Shown here: positions 13,275 through 25,400 of the stretch, piece after piece
Layout: each line of letters begins with the position of its first letter
How positions within the stretch are numbered: position 1 is the stretch's first letter
NCBI RefSeq assembly: GCF_032854445.1
Contig: NC_088300.1
Location: 19,201,608 to 19,265,607 of the forward strand
From: Liolophura sinensis
Lineage: Eukaryota > Mollusca > Polyplacophora > Chitonida > Chitonidae
Direction: 5' to 3'
Length of the DNA: 64,000 nucleotides
Position numbers and translations under genes: made by a program
Notes under the pieces: model-generated
What the model was told of the DNA's origin: nothing
The model's database searches: none
Seen by the model: only the letters and a program-made list of their open reading frames with translations

Positions 13275-13870
13275 TCTCAATATAATGCCATGTGTCATAA
13301 CAGCACCATATGCCAGAACAGAGTGATGGCTCGGTATAGTATACCATGTGTCATAACAGCACCATATGCCAGAACAGAGTGATGGCTCGGTATAGTATAC
13401 CATGTGTCATAACAGCACCATATGCCAGAACAGAGTGATGGCTCGGTATAGTATACCATGTGTCATAACAGCACCATATGCCAGAACAGAGTGATGGCTC
13501 GGTATAGTATACCATGTGTCATAACAGCACCATATGCCAGAACAGAGTGATGGCTCGGTATAGTATACCATGTGTCATAACAGCACCATATGCCAGAACA
13601 GAGTGATGGCTCGGTATAGTATGCCATGTGTCATAACAGCACCATATGCCAGAACAGAGTGATGGCTCGGTATAGTATACCATGTGTCATAACAGCACCA
13701 TATGCCAGAACAAAGTGATGGCTCGGTATAGTATACCATGTGTCATAACAGCACCATATGCCAGAACAGAGTGATGGCTCGGTATAGTATACCATGTGTC
13801 ATAACAGCACCATATGCCAGAATAGAGTGATGGCTCGGTATAGTATACCATGTGTCATAACAACACCATT
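13275..13870. repeat. 56-bp tandem satellite, about 10 near-identical copies
   Basis: Copies beginning GAGTGATGGCTCGGTATAGT start at about 13,321 and every 56 bp to 13,825. Each contains CCATGTGTCATAACAGCACC. Only a few single-base differences separate them, for example a G in the copy starting near 13,601 and an A near 13,711. Related but degenerate motifs occupy the E blocks of all units, so this is a recent local amplification of an older E-block motif. Confidence 0.95.
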
Positions 13871-13984
13871 AGCCAGAAAAAAGTGCCGGGTTTCAATATA
13901 GTGTCGTGTGTTATAAGAGCACCACAGGCCAGAATAGTGCCATGCCTCAATACAGTGCAATGTCTCGACATTGTCTCAGGCCGA

Positions 13985-14305
13985 AGTTTTGAGGCCCGGA
14001 ATAAAACCTGGGTCGGGTCATACCAAACACTAAAAATGGTACTTCTTGCCGCTTCGCTTCGCCCTGAGCACTGAGAAGTTATAGCAAGGATTCAGGACTG
14101 GTTGGCTGGTGTTAGTGTAATATGACTGTGTGGGGTGTCATGTCTGATGTCTTCAGCATGATACTTCAGTGGCGGCAGCACTTTGGAGTCATAAGAAGAC
14201 ACAGTATGTGTACAAACGCTTGATGATCCCTCCTCGTTATTTGACTGAAAAATTATTCAGTACGACGTAAAACCTTAAGCATACATACATACATACATAC
14301 ATATA
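13985..14305 (+). mobile_element. SINE family 1 in block E of unit 1
   Basis: The element carries AAACCTGGGTCGGGTCATAC, a CGCTTCGCCCTGAGCACTGA body zone, GTGTGGGGTGTCATGTCTG, and a terminus GACGTAAAACCTTAAGCATA followed by a CATA microsatellite. It sits just after TCTCGACATTGTCTCA. The copy at 21.2 kb sits after the same words, so both descend from one insertion. The tRNA-like head is only partly preserved. Confidence 0.82.
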
Positions 14306-15059
14306 TATCTCAGCCTTGTGTCATGCTTCAAAAATGTTATGATTCAACACAATTCCATGCCTCACTATAGCGAAATATCTCGGCACAGTGCCATGTTAGT
14401 GCAGAAATGAAGTGTGAAAGATTATTTTCCGCAATTATAGTGGTTAGCCGTCTTCAGTCAGCCGTGAGAACGAAAGGTCATCTAAAACTTTGATGCCAGG
14501 AAGATGACATTTAAGCCTGAGATTCTGTGTGTAAGCCTTTGAGGCACAAACGACGTGACCAGGGCTGCGTTACGCAATGTGTTTACCTTGTTAGTATGAG
14601 AAGCAGAGCCCTTATTATGAGATATTTGCTCGCCCCCAGGGCTATCTGTATGATTATGAGAAATTACACCATCATATCGCCAGGTGTCATGCCATTATGT
14701 AATTTTCAAAAATATTAAACTGTAGAATGCCTAGTACAATACAATACCGAGAACACAGTGATAGCAATGTCAGTAATTTCTTCTTAGCTAGTTTGTCTTG
14801 TCTCCGAAAATAGAGTTCAGCTTTTATTAATACGTTGTGGGGCATTTGTGACAATACATGGCATCGACGGCGCTTGTGGTAGCCGTTTGCTCCATAATAC
14901 GTTCCCTGAACATTTACAACCAGCATGGCGCTTTAGTCTGTACGTCAGACGTTGGAATAGTCCTTCAGTACCCCACAAGAAGACTTTAAAATTCTGAAAT
15001 TTTAGAAAAGTCAACTAATTGTAATAAAATAAACATCCCTGTCAGGAAATGCTGCTTAT

Positions 15060-18040
15060 TCAACTATAACACAGAAGAGGGTCGTTGACTCGTGGTGGAC
15101 GCGTGGCTAAGATCAATATGGTGTGCATGTCTGGGCTTCGCATCTGACTATGTTCGTCAGCAACTTCCCACATGCCGATGGTTTACTCCAGGCTCTTCGT
15201 TTCCTTCACCAAATTCAAATGACATCGTCAAGAGAATCTTCAATCAGTGAAGATTTGTGAAATTATAGCTACCCTACCAACACTGGCCGTTACAGCACAG
15301 CGATTAAGACTTGCTCAGCCACAGTTCTATATAGACCACTTCTATTTATACCAGCCTGGAAAAACATCGCCCTCACGACGTCTGAATCGTAAAGGCTATG
15401 ATATGAAGACGACAAAAAATAGACCTGAGATAGACGGGCCGTAAATATCCCATGCATTGTCATCAGTACTACTGTTATTAAGCATTTCTCCCAGGATTCA
15501 TCCGTTTACGAGTGGTTTGATCAAATGTTCACAAGACTGTCGGTCGGAGGATTGTCCATTATAACTGTGAACAAAGCCATTGAATAATCAGCTGGTTACA
15601 TGGCGGTACATCAGTCTGGATTCCAGTACATGTCAATCTCGATTGAAGTACACGTCCCACTGGTAGAACATCAATCTCGATTCCAGTACACGTCCCACTG
15701 GTAGAACGTCAATCTTGATTCCAGTACACGTCCCACTGGCAGAACATCAATCTCGATTCCAGTACACGTCCCACTGGCAGAACATCAATCTGGATTCCAG
15801 TACACGTCCCACTGGTAGAACATCAATCTCGATTCCAGTACACGTCCCACTGGTAGAACATCAATCATCCCACTGGTAGAACATCAATCTCGATTCCAGT
15901 ACACGTCCCACTGGTAGAACATCAATCTCGATTCCAGTACACGTCCCACTGGCAGAACATCAATCCAGATTCCAGTACACGTACCACTGGTAGAACATCA
16001 ATCTGGATTCCAGTACACGTCCCACTGGTAGAACATCCATATCGATTCACCCCTTTACTGATGGGACACCATACAGGATCTTAGTACACGCCTTCACTGC
16101 TAGGATATCAATCTCTATCTCTAGTCCAGTTCACGTCCTCACTGGTAGGGCCCCAAACACATTGTCACTGACGACACACCAATCTGGGCTCAGTATACGT
16201 CCTCACTGGTGGGTCACCAATCAGCACACATCATCACTGACCGGACACCAATCTGGGTTCAGTACACGTTCTCACTGGTGGGTCATCAATCTGGATTTCA
16301 GTACACATCATCACTGACCGAACACCAATCTGGATTCCAGTACACACCTTCACTGGTGGGCCACTAATCTGGATTCCAGTACAAGCTTTCACTGGTGGGA
16401 CAGTGTTTACTGCGGTGGTACATAGTCGGCGTGAATTATGGCATCGTCAGGTAATAAACAACAGCCTTTATTTTTATATGCTTTAGCCAATCAGTTTAAC
16501 GAGAGTTAGTTACAATATTGATAGTTTAACATATTAAACTTTGTACTTGAAAACAACAAACGCCATGGTTGATCTTTGTGCTCCGAGCACTAGAATATAT
16601 ACGAGGTAATAATAGCATCACATGACTTGTGCCGTATTCTGTCGTGACTAGAATAACCGGAACGCAGCCGGATTCCCCAGAGCTGTCACCTAATCTTTTC
16701 ACAGTTCTACATGACATTCTTCGACTGAGGACAGGACTATTAGTGACAGAGAAGCCCGCTTTTCACCTGGCGGCAGTTTGTCACATGATTTGTATCTCTA
16801 CATGGTGTAAGCGGCTGAACAGGCTATTACCTGGTATTGCCACAAGTCATGAGTTCTGTGCCCTTGATTACCAATCGCTGATCCATGCACTCAGTATCGA
16901 ATCAAACATCTAATACCTTTTGTATCGGAAGCTGTTCATTGGCAGCTCTGGCCATAGCTTCAAGTCTTTTCTTGTATAATTAAATTGCCTGCAGACAAAG
17001 AATTCCGAATGCATCAATAATCATTATCTACAAAATTGAAATTGGTTGTCTTTTTTGTATGGTATTTATCTGCACACTGTATCAATTTACACGAAATCTA
17101 AAAAATGTATTGTTTTGACTGTAGTTTGTTTTTTGTGTGTCTTTTTTTCTTTAACTAAGATTCATTTGTTAAGTGCCAGGTTTCAGCGTATGATTTCTAT
17201 GACATGTATGATATTTAATAGCAAGTAGTATCGATTGCATGAAACCTAAAGAATGTATTTATTCAGTTATTTTCTGTCTTCCGTTTTTTAAAGCTAAGAT
17301 TCATTTGGTAAGAAGTGCCCCAACACAGTGCCAGGCCTCAACGTACATGTAGTGCTATGTGCAGTAGAAAGCTGTACCTCAATACAATACGTCGCCATGG
17401 TATATTCACTTTAGAATTAGGCATAACAGCACCATATGTCAAAATAGTTCCATGTCTGAATATAGTGCCATATCTGAACATAGTGCAATGCTTCGACATA
17501 GTCCCATATCTCAGAATAGTGTCATGTGTTAGCACAGTTCCATGTACGTAAATGTAGAAATGAACTGTTGAGGATAATTTTCCGCAATTATAGCGGTTAG
17601 CCGTTTTCAATCAGCCGTGAGATCGAAAAGGTCATCTACAGCCTTGATGCCAGGAAGTTGACATTTAAGCCTGAGATTCTGTCTGTGGGCCTTCGAGGCC
17701 CTGCTGACCAAATAGGTTATCACTGGGCTGCGTTACGTAATATGTTTGCCGTGTTAGTATGAGAAGCAGAGCCTTTATCTGAGAGATGTTGTGTATAGCC
17801 CCTGGCGCCCTGGACAACCCATATGAGTATGGAAAATGACACCATCATATCGCCACACGTCATGCCATGATGTAAATTTCTTCATCGAAAGGAGATTGTC
17901 ACCGGACACCCATCCACATGTTCTATCCGAGGAAAATGGTAAACCACAGAATTCTCATGGACATCGTAATGACAAATTGAAAGCCAAGTCAGTAATTTCT
18001 TTTTATGTTTCCCCCGTCTTATGTTCGATTAACATTTTCT
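15060..18040. repeat. Array unit 2
   Basis: Head 15,060-15,235, B 15,240-15,605, M 15,606-16,395, D 16,396-16,930, E 17,160-17,540, F 17,545-17,880, post-F tail 17,881-18,020. Block A is missing: the sequence passes from CATGGCGGTAC at the end of B straight into the minisatellite. There is no SINE in E. The D subtype with AGTGTTTACTGCGGTGGTAC is shared with unit 4. Confidence 0.78.
15606..16395. repeat. Minisatellite M2, 38-bp then 39-bp units
   Basis: From about 15,640 to 16,060 the unit is 38 bp (CACTGGTAGAACATCAATCT then CGATTCCAGTACACGTCC), nearly uniform, with one truncated copy near 15,860. From about 16,060 to 16,395 it gives way to more degenerate copies of the ~39-bp type. The 38-bp period breaks reading frames, unlike M3 and M4. 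Confidence 0.92.
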
Positions 18041-18639
18041 ACCAATCATGGGGTTTTAGACTGCGACATGGCATCAGTACCTCGCAAGAAGATTTGCAGA
18101 CGACAAAAAATAAACTATACAGAGATAGGCCCGAAAAATCCCAGGGATTGTCATCAATGTCGCTTTCATAGAACATTTACCTCAGGACTGATCCTTTTCC
18201 GAGTGGTTTGGTCAAACGTTTAGAAGATTATCAGCTGTCCATTATAACGGTGAACAAATCCAATGATTAGTCAGCAGGTTACAATGAGATGGTTATCCAG
18301 TTATAAGAGTTACGTTATAAGACAGTGTCGCCAATTAGCACCGTCATCATGAACTTCCCAGATAACGCCGCCATAGCCGGAAATATTGGTTTCTTTAGAC
18401 ACCAATCAGCTCAGGCTTTAAGCTCTTTGTGTGAGGGTGAGCGGGGATTCAAAGAGTTCAGGGTCTAACAAAGTGGCACAAGTTAAACGCTAAATTATCA
18501 CACTGACTCACGTTACAATCCAATGTTTGCGGTTTATCTAAACTTTGCTCATTTTATTTTATATGTGCCAGTCAGAAGAAAAATTATACAAGAGCAATCA
18601 GGATTGATACCAATATAAAACACCAGAATATTAATGACC

Positions 18640-19510
18640 GCCCTCAGTAAAGAAATGATTCCAGTTCCCAAAGCTGGGATTTAAATCTGGATTACAGTGC
18701 ACGCTATCATTTGTACTGATAGGACACGAATTTGGATACCAGTATACATCCTTACATACTGGTAACACATCAATCGAAATTCCAGTACCAGTCCTCAATG
18801 CTGGGATACAAATCTGGATGCCAGTACGCGTCAGTATTGGTAGGACATCAGTCTGGATTCCAGTCCTTGTCATTACTGACAGGACATCAGTTTGGATTCC
18901 AGTCCACGTCACTACTGGCAGAACATCAGTCTGGATTACAGTACGCGTCATTACTGGTAGGACATCAGTCTGGATTCCAGTCCATGCCATTACTGATAGG
19001 ACATCAATCTGGATTCCAGTCCACGTCATTACACGCAGGACATCAATCTGGATTCCAGTCCAGGACATCTGGTAGAACATCAATTTGGATTTCTGCAGAT
19101 GTCTTTACTAGTGAAACACCAATGTGAATTCGATTATCATCTTTAGACCAGCCTGGAATGTAGTACTGGTTATCAAGTTTTGGAGGGCAATCAAAATTCC
19201 AGTACACGCCTCCACCGGTGAGTCATCAATCTCGATTACAGCACACGCCTCCACTGATGGGACACCGATCTGGATTCCAGTACATGCCTGTCGTCCTGGA
19301 ACACCACTCTGGATTCCAGTGCACGCCTCCACTGGTGAGTCACCAGTTTGGATTACAGCACACAACTTCACTGGTAAGACAACGATCTGGATTCCAGTAC
19401 ACACCTCCACTGATGGGACACCGATCTGGATTCCAGTACATGCCTGTTGTCCTGGAATACCACTCTGGATTCCAGTAGACGCCTTCACTCATGGTACACC
19501 ACTCTCAGTA
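18640..19510. repeat. Minisatellite M3, 39-bp unit
   Basis: Two sub-arrays of 39-bp copies (TTACTGACAGGACATCAGTT type, then CTCCACTGATGGGACACCGA type), separated by a degenerate stretch at about 19,110-19,190. The second part alternates copies ending in ACGCCTCCA and in ATGCCTGTCGTCC, so it has its own higher-order pattern. Frames of up to 150 codons stay open on both strands because the period is 13 codons. Confidence 0.9.
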
Positions 19511-19515
19511 GCGCT

Positions 19516-19779
19516 TTATTCGAACTGGTCATAAACAAGCATTGCATTGATTGAACTACTATGTGCTTCCCTGGGAAATGAGTCTCTAGACAAGTCTGCG
19601 ATTGTTTTCATGATGTTTTCAGGTGTCATGAGTAGAGCGTGCGCTGCACGTGTGTGACACGCGTCAATCAAGTGTCCTCTGGAAAAATCGTCTGGTGTCA
19701 GAGAAACCCTTCTGCCAGATAGGCACAAGTTTTGCTGAATCAAGATGGTTTTCTCTGCGGCGGACAAGGAATTCATCAC
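19516..19779 (-). CDS. Unrecognised 80-codon open frame, possible captured exon
   Basis: On the minus strand a frame of 88 codons including stop ends at 19,516. It begins GTG-ATG, with the first ATG at 19,776. The predicted product looks protein-like (mixed helix-forming sequence, with QQNLCLSGRRVSLTPDDFSR within it), unlike the repetitive frames around it. It lies between M3 and the extra E/F fragment of unit 3. The stretch before the start, TTTTACCTGAAAAG, could be a weak splice acceptor. Unit 1 keeps only short matches to this segment (GTCTCTAGACAAG near 12,000). I do not recognise the family; it may be chance. Confidence 0.2.
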   Translation of the reverse strand: MMNSLSAAEKTILIQQNLCLSGRRVSLTPDDFSRGHLIDACHTRAAHALLMTPENIMKTIADLSRDSFPREAHSSSINAMLVYDQFE

Positions 19780-21164
19780 CTTTTCAGGTAAAACAAGGTA
19801 GAGTATTATTTTGAAATGTCCAGAACATTTTGACTCTTTTTGAAATTGAAATTTGGTCGGTATACTTACGACATAATGGCTTTTGAGTGTGTAAATTTTT
19901 AGAAGCCGACAGTATCAACAGTAGCAAACAGTATCAATTTACACGAAATCTAACAAGTGTATCCTTTTAATTACCGTTTCATTTTTGTGTTTTTTTCTTA
20001 AATAAGATTCATTTCTGACTCGAATGGCTCAACACACCGCCAGGTTTCAGCATAAATGTTGAGAAAAGTCTTATCATAATACTATGTCTGAGAATAATAC
20101 TATGTGTCACATCAGAACACCATATAAGGTTCAACATAGTGTCAAGACAAAAATGTTTCAGCCCTATAACGAAATATGTCAGCACAGTACCATGTCATTG
20201 CAGAAATGAACTGTTAAGGGTAATTTTCCGGAATTATGGCGGTCAGCCATCTTCAATCAGCCGTGAGATCGAAAGGTCATCTACAACCTTGCGTGAAACA
20301 ATAGGCTTGCACACAAAAAGCACGGCACAAATAATAATGCTGGATGACCTCCCCTGTCAGTTAAAAAGAACGCAGTGCTTAGTGTGATGGTACAGTCTAC
20401 TATATTTCCACGTGAATTGTGGCATCCTCAGGTAATAAATACAGAGAACGCGGCCTTTACGGGGCTATTGTACAGGCTTCAGCCATTTGGCTTTGACTAT
20501 GGATTCACTACAATTCTAAGTTCATCCCAATGAAAGCTTAACTTGAAAACAACAACCTCCATTGACGCCGTGATGCTATAGGCGAGCATTGGGTCCCGAG
20601 ATTTTATAGCGACATATAACATATACTAGGTAATAATGGCATCAGGTGCCTTTTGTCATATTCTGTCGTGACTGGATTGGCCGGAAACGGATCTATTGCT
20701 GCCGGACTCCTCCGAGCGGTCACCTTATCTCTTTACAGTCCTACATGATATTCTTCGGCTGATGCCAGGGATATAACTGAGTTACAGAGAACTCGCTGTT
20801 CAGCTGGCGGCAGTTTGACAAAATAATGTATTTTTCTGACTCTTGTTTTTTTTCTGTGTATTTTTTCCTTCATCTAAGATTCATGTGTTAAGTGCTAGGT
20901 TTCAGCCTAAATGTAGTGCCTTGTATTGGCATATAGCTATGCCTTAGAATAGTGTTGTATCTCTATATGGTATCATGTTTCGGCATAGTACCACATGCCA
21001 GAATAGTCCCATATCTCGGCATCGTACCATGTGTCATAACAACATTAACAAGAATAGTGCCGGATTTCAATATAGTGCTACCTGTTATAAAAGTACCATA
21101 GGCCAGAATAGTGCATCTCATGTTTCAATATAGCGCCATATCTCGACATTGTCTCATATCACAG

Positions 21165-21500
21165 CCCAAATCAGGGAGGCTCGGGATCAAAGCCTGGTGG
21201 GGTCATGCCGAAGGCTTTAAAAATAATACTTATTGCTGCTTCGCTTGGCGCTCAGCACTGAAAGGTTAGAACATGGAAACAGGACTGGTTGGCACAATAT
21301 AAGTATAATGTGACTGTGTGGGGTGTCATGTCTGGTGCCCTCGGCATGATACTTCAGTGGCGGCGCCACTAATGCGGCATGGAGTGCCCTACTACAAGAA
21401 GAAGCAGCAAATGTTCAGATACCTAATGACTTCTCGTCGTCATGACGAAAATATTGCTAAGTACGACGCAAAACTCTAAAAATACATATATCTGCATACA
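21165..21500 (+). mobile_element. SINE family 1 in block E of unit 3
   Basis: Same element and same insertion point as the copy at 13,985 (both follow TCTCGACATTGTCTCA). Conserved parts include GGGATCAAAGCCTGG, CGCTTGGCGCTCAGCACTGA and GTGTGGGGTGTCATGTCTGG, ending in TACGACGCAAAACTCTAAA. Block E of units 2 and 4 lacks it, which dates the insertion before duplication of the dimer. Confidence 0.85.
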
Positions 21501-22479
21501 TATCTCAGCCTTGTGTTATGTTTCGAAAATGGGTTTGATTCAACACAACGTCATGCCTCACTATATCTCAGCACAGTGCCATGTGAGTGAAATGAACTGT
21601 GAAGTATAACATTCTGGAGGTATCGCAGTAAGCAGTCTTCAGTCAGCCGTGAGAACGTAAGGTCATCTGCAACCTTCATGCCAGGAAGTTGACATTTAAG
21701 CCTGAGATTCTGTGTGTGAGCCTTCAAGGCAGTAACGACCGGATCGGTTATCATTGTGCTGCGTTACGCGGCGTGTTTACTTTTTTAATATGTGAAGTAG
21801 AGCCCTTATCTTGAGAGATGTACCCTCTTCCTGGGGCTGTCTGAGTAACTATGGGAAATTACACCATCATATTGCCAGACGTCATGCCATTATGTAAATT
21901 TCAAAAATATTAAACTGCAGAGTCTCTAGTGCAATACAACAATAAGAACAAGGTGAAAGTAAATTAAAAGTCGAGTGAGTAAAATAGAGTTCAGCTTTTG
22001 TTAATACTTTGTGGGGCATTTGCGACAACGCATGGTATCGACGGCGCTTGTGGTACGTTGCTACATCCTACGTTCTCTGAACATTTACAAGCAGCATGGA
22101 GCTTTAGCCTGTACGTCAGACGTGGGAACAGTCCTTCAGTACCTCACAAGAAGATCGGTGATTCACCTGGAGCAATCCGGGTTCTCTTTCTCCATTTTTG
22201 TTGCCTCACGACCAGAAAATTGAACAAGATGATTAGTTATAGGTTCCATTGCTCTGTGCAGCGTCTTACACAATACTCCTGTAACTAATTTTTAAAGTCT
22301 TCCGTCCACATGGAAGACCTGTGTCCGGTTGTACCACTTTGACAACGCTATACAACTGCACATTTAGATAAGATTTATACTTTAATCGCTTTAACATTTA
22401 GGAAATGCATAAATTTTGACCTAACTTTCAAGAACATTTTCAGACATAGATATCAGTTAAATCTAATTAAAATGAAGAG

Positions 22480-25400
22480 ACATTTCAGAAAATGGTGCTA
22501 ATTCAATTATAAAACAGCAGCGGGTCGCCGAGACGTGGTAAAGATAATAGGCTTTGAATCTTTAAGACAACGAAAGGTTGAGCTCAATTCCGGCCTTGGA
22601 CAAAAAACTTGTATATTCTCGCGCTTTCAATTTTCTTGGGGCTATTATGCCATTCAGGTGTCAATGACGCCCATATTGGCTGAAGGCCACATTTCCGCCA
22701 TCAATATGGTGTGCACATCTGGACATCACATATGACAATGTTCGTCAGGAACTTCCAAGATGTCGGTGGTTTACTCCAGGCTCTTTGTTTTCTTCACCCA
22801 ATACAAATGAGATCGTGAAGAAAATTTGTGAAGATTCCTGGAATTATAGCTTCCCTGTTGACATTCGCCATTAGTACACACCGATTAAGATTTGCTTAGT
22901 CAGAGTTTAATATGCACCACTCTTACTTATACCAACCTGGAAAAAGATCGCTTTTACCACGTCATCGCAAAGGCTATGATTTGCGGATGATTGCAGATGC
23001 CACAGCTTTATGTGCTCCACTCACATTTATGCCAGTTTGGAAAAAGATCGCTCTCACGACGCCTGAATCGCGAAGTCTATGGTTTGCAGATGACAAAAAT
23101 ACAGGCTAGAGAGAGAGATGGGTTGGCGTAATTAGCAGCTTATGACGAGCGGGTTACTTGACAGTACGACAGGTTATTACTGTCGGTATTAACACACAGG
23201 CTTCTATCATCTACTTCTGAGGATTGCCAAAGCCAGTACAAAAGTATAAAGGATTTTGGCCGATTTATAAGACAGTGTCGCTAATCAGCACTTTCATCAT
23301 GAACTTCTGAGATCATGCCGCCATAAACCCGAAATAATGGGCTATTCTGACACCCATGAGCTCAGTCCTTTAACACTCTACGTGATGGTGGGTTGGGTGT
23401 CAAAGACTTCGAGGTCTAACAAACAGACATAGGCTAAAGGCTAAAATAACACACTTTGTTTCTGCTGCTATCCCATGTTTGCTGTTTACCCACATTTTGC
23501 ACATTTTATTTCTTTATGATATTCGCGACAGTCTCAAGAATACCTATAAAAGGGTGGTCAGGCATAATTCGAGTTAAGTAAACCAGGAACCGATTGTTCT
23601 GAATATCAATGCACGTCTTTAATGGTGAAAGGATAATCTGCATTACAGCACAAGTCCTCAACGCTGGGAAACAAAATCGGGATCCCAGTACGGGTTCCTA
23701 CCGTTTTGACAACAATCGGGATTCCAATACATGTCATTACTGACGGGACACAAATCTAGATTCCAGTACATGCCTCCAGTATTGCTACACCATACAGGAT
23801 TCTAGTACACGCCTTCTCTGTTCTAGAACAGGTCATAAATGGTGGGAAACCAATCTGGATTCCAGAACACGCCTTCATTGGTGGGACATCAACCTGTACC
23901 AGTACACGCCTTCCTTGGTGGGACATCAACCTGTACCAGTACACGCCTTCACTGGTGGGACATCAATCTGAATTTAAGTACACGCCTTCACTGGGGACAC
24001 CAGTTTGAATTCCAGTACACGTCTTCACTGGTGAGGCACTCCGCCCTGGATTTCAGTACACGCCTTCACCGATGAAACACCAATCTGGATTCCAGTACAC
24101 GCCTTCACTGGTGGGAACCCAATCTGGATTCCAGTTGACGCCGTCACTGGTGAGACGCCTATCTGGATTCCAGTACACGCCTTCATTGGTGAGCCAGCAA
24201 TCTGAATTCCAGTACTCGCCTTCACTGTTGGGACACCAATCTGGATTCCAGAAGGGCCTACTCATCTTCACTGGTGGGACACCAATCTGGATTCCAGTAC
24301 TCGCCTTCACTGGTCGGACACCAATCTGAATTCCAGTACACGCTTTCACTGGTGGAACAGTGTTTACTGTGGTGGTATATAGTCGGCGTGAATCATGGCA
24401 ATAAACAATTAGTACACAGTCTTTTTTTTGATTGCTTTAGCCAATTAATTTCACTGCGAGAGTTAATAACAATACTGACAGTTTAACATATTAAACTTTG
24501 TACTTGAAAACAACAAACGCCATGGTTGATCCTTGTGCTCCGAGATTTTAGCGACATACATGTACTCGAACATACACGAGGTAATAATGGCATCACATGA
24601 CTTGTGCCGTGTTTTGTCGTGACTAGAATAACCGGAATGCAGCCGGACCCCAAGAGCTGTCACCTAGTCTTTTCACAGTCCTACATGTCACATGATTTGT
24701 CTCTCTACATAATGTAAGCGGCTGAACAGGCTATTACCTGGCTTTGACGCAAGCCACGAGTTCTCTTCCCTTGATTACCAATTACTGATCCGTGCATTCA
24801 GTTTCAAATTGAAAATCTAATACTTTTCGTAGCTGCCGTTGTTCACTGCCAGTGCTGGTCATATCTTCATTAGAAGCCTTTTCTTCAATAATTAAATTGC
24901 CTGCAGACAAAGAATTCCAAACGCATCAATAATCATTACCAACGAAAATGAAACTGTTTGTCCTTTTTGTCTAATATTTAACAACCAAGATCAATTTAGT
25001 ACGGTGTGTCATAACAACACCATCTAACAGAATAGTGCCATGTCACAACATAGTGCCATCTCTCGACATCGCTTCAAGACTCAACATAGTGTCAAGACAA
25101 TATTGTCCTAGCACCATGGCATGTCTCAATGTAACGAAATATCTCAGCACGGTACCATGTCAGTGCAGAAATGTATTGTTAAGGATAAATTTCCGCAATT
25201 ATAACGATCGAAGTTATCTACAGCCTTGATGCCAGGAAGCTGACATTTAAGCCTGAGATTCTGTCTTTGGGGCTTCGAGGTACTAACTACCAGATAGGTT
25301 GTCACTGGGCTGCGTTACGCATTGTGTTTACCTTGTTAATATGAGAAGCAGAGCCCTTATCTCGAGAGATGCGCTCTCCCCGGGGCTATCTATATGAGTA

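Larger units (their letters stand above)
10560..15000. repeat. Array unit 1
   Basis: Block B about 10,670-11,050, A 11,085-11,480, M 11,497-11,832, D 12,050-12,670, E 12,895-14,390 (with the 56-bp array and a SINE), F 14,395-14,760, C 14,815-14,985. A foreign-looking piece at about 13,040-13,195 within E resembles 860-980. The D block has the subtype shared with unit 3, with GAACGCAGTGCTTAGTGTG near its start. Confidence 0.8.
18040..22170. repeat. Array unit 3
   Basis: A truncated C/B junction at about 18,010-18,300, A 18,305-18,560, M 18,640-19,510, a unique-looking insert 19,520-19,800, an extra E/F fragment 19,890-20,290, D 20,290-20,825, E 20,880-21,590 with a SINE, F 21,590-21,960, C 21,990-22,160. 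D subtype, SINE position and C block match unit 1. The extra E/F fragment shares GTGTCAAGACAA with block E of unit 4, suggesting an unequal exchange between units. Confidence 0.78.

Noticed and set aside
16629-16913. 94-codon frame in block D of unit 2
   Set aside because: The equivalent blocks in units 1, 3 and 4 have stops and indels in this frame, so there is no sign of coding constraint.
18631-19534. Open frames of up to 150 codons on both strands with 13-residue repeats (GIQIDVLPV and IWIPVHA types)
   Set aside because: They follow from a 39-bp repeat period with no stop in the unit; frames are open on both strands, and the 38-bp version in M2 destroys them.
19741-19790. Plus-strand ATG with a globin-like start (MVFSAADKEF) followed by a CAGGTAAAA donor-like site
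   Set aside because: Only about ten residues resemble globin, and no further globin exon is visible downstream.
23575-24362. Regular repeat with a constant part, CRISPR-like at first sight
   Set aside because: Whole units repeat with point differences; there are no unrelated spacers and the genome is eukaryotic.
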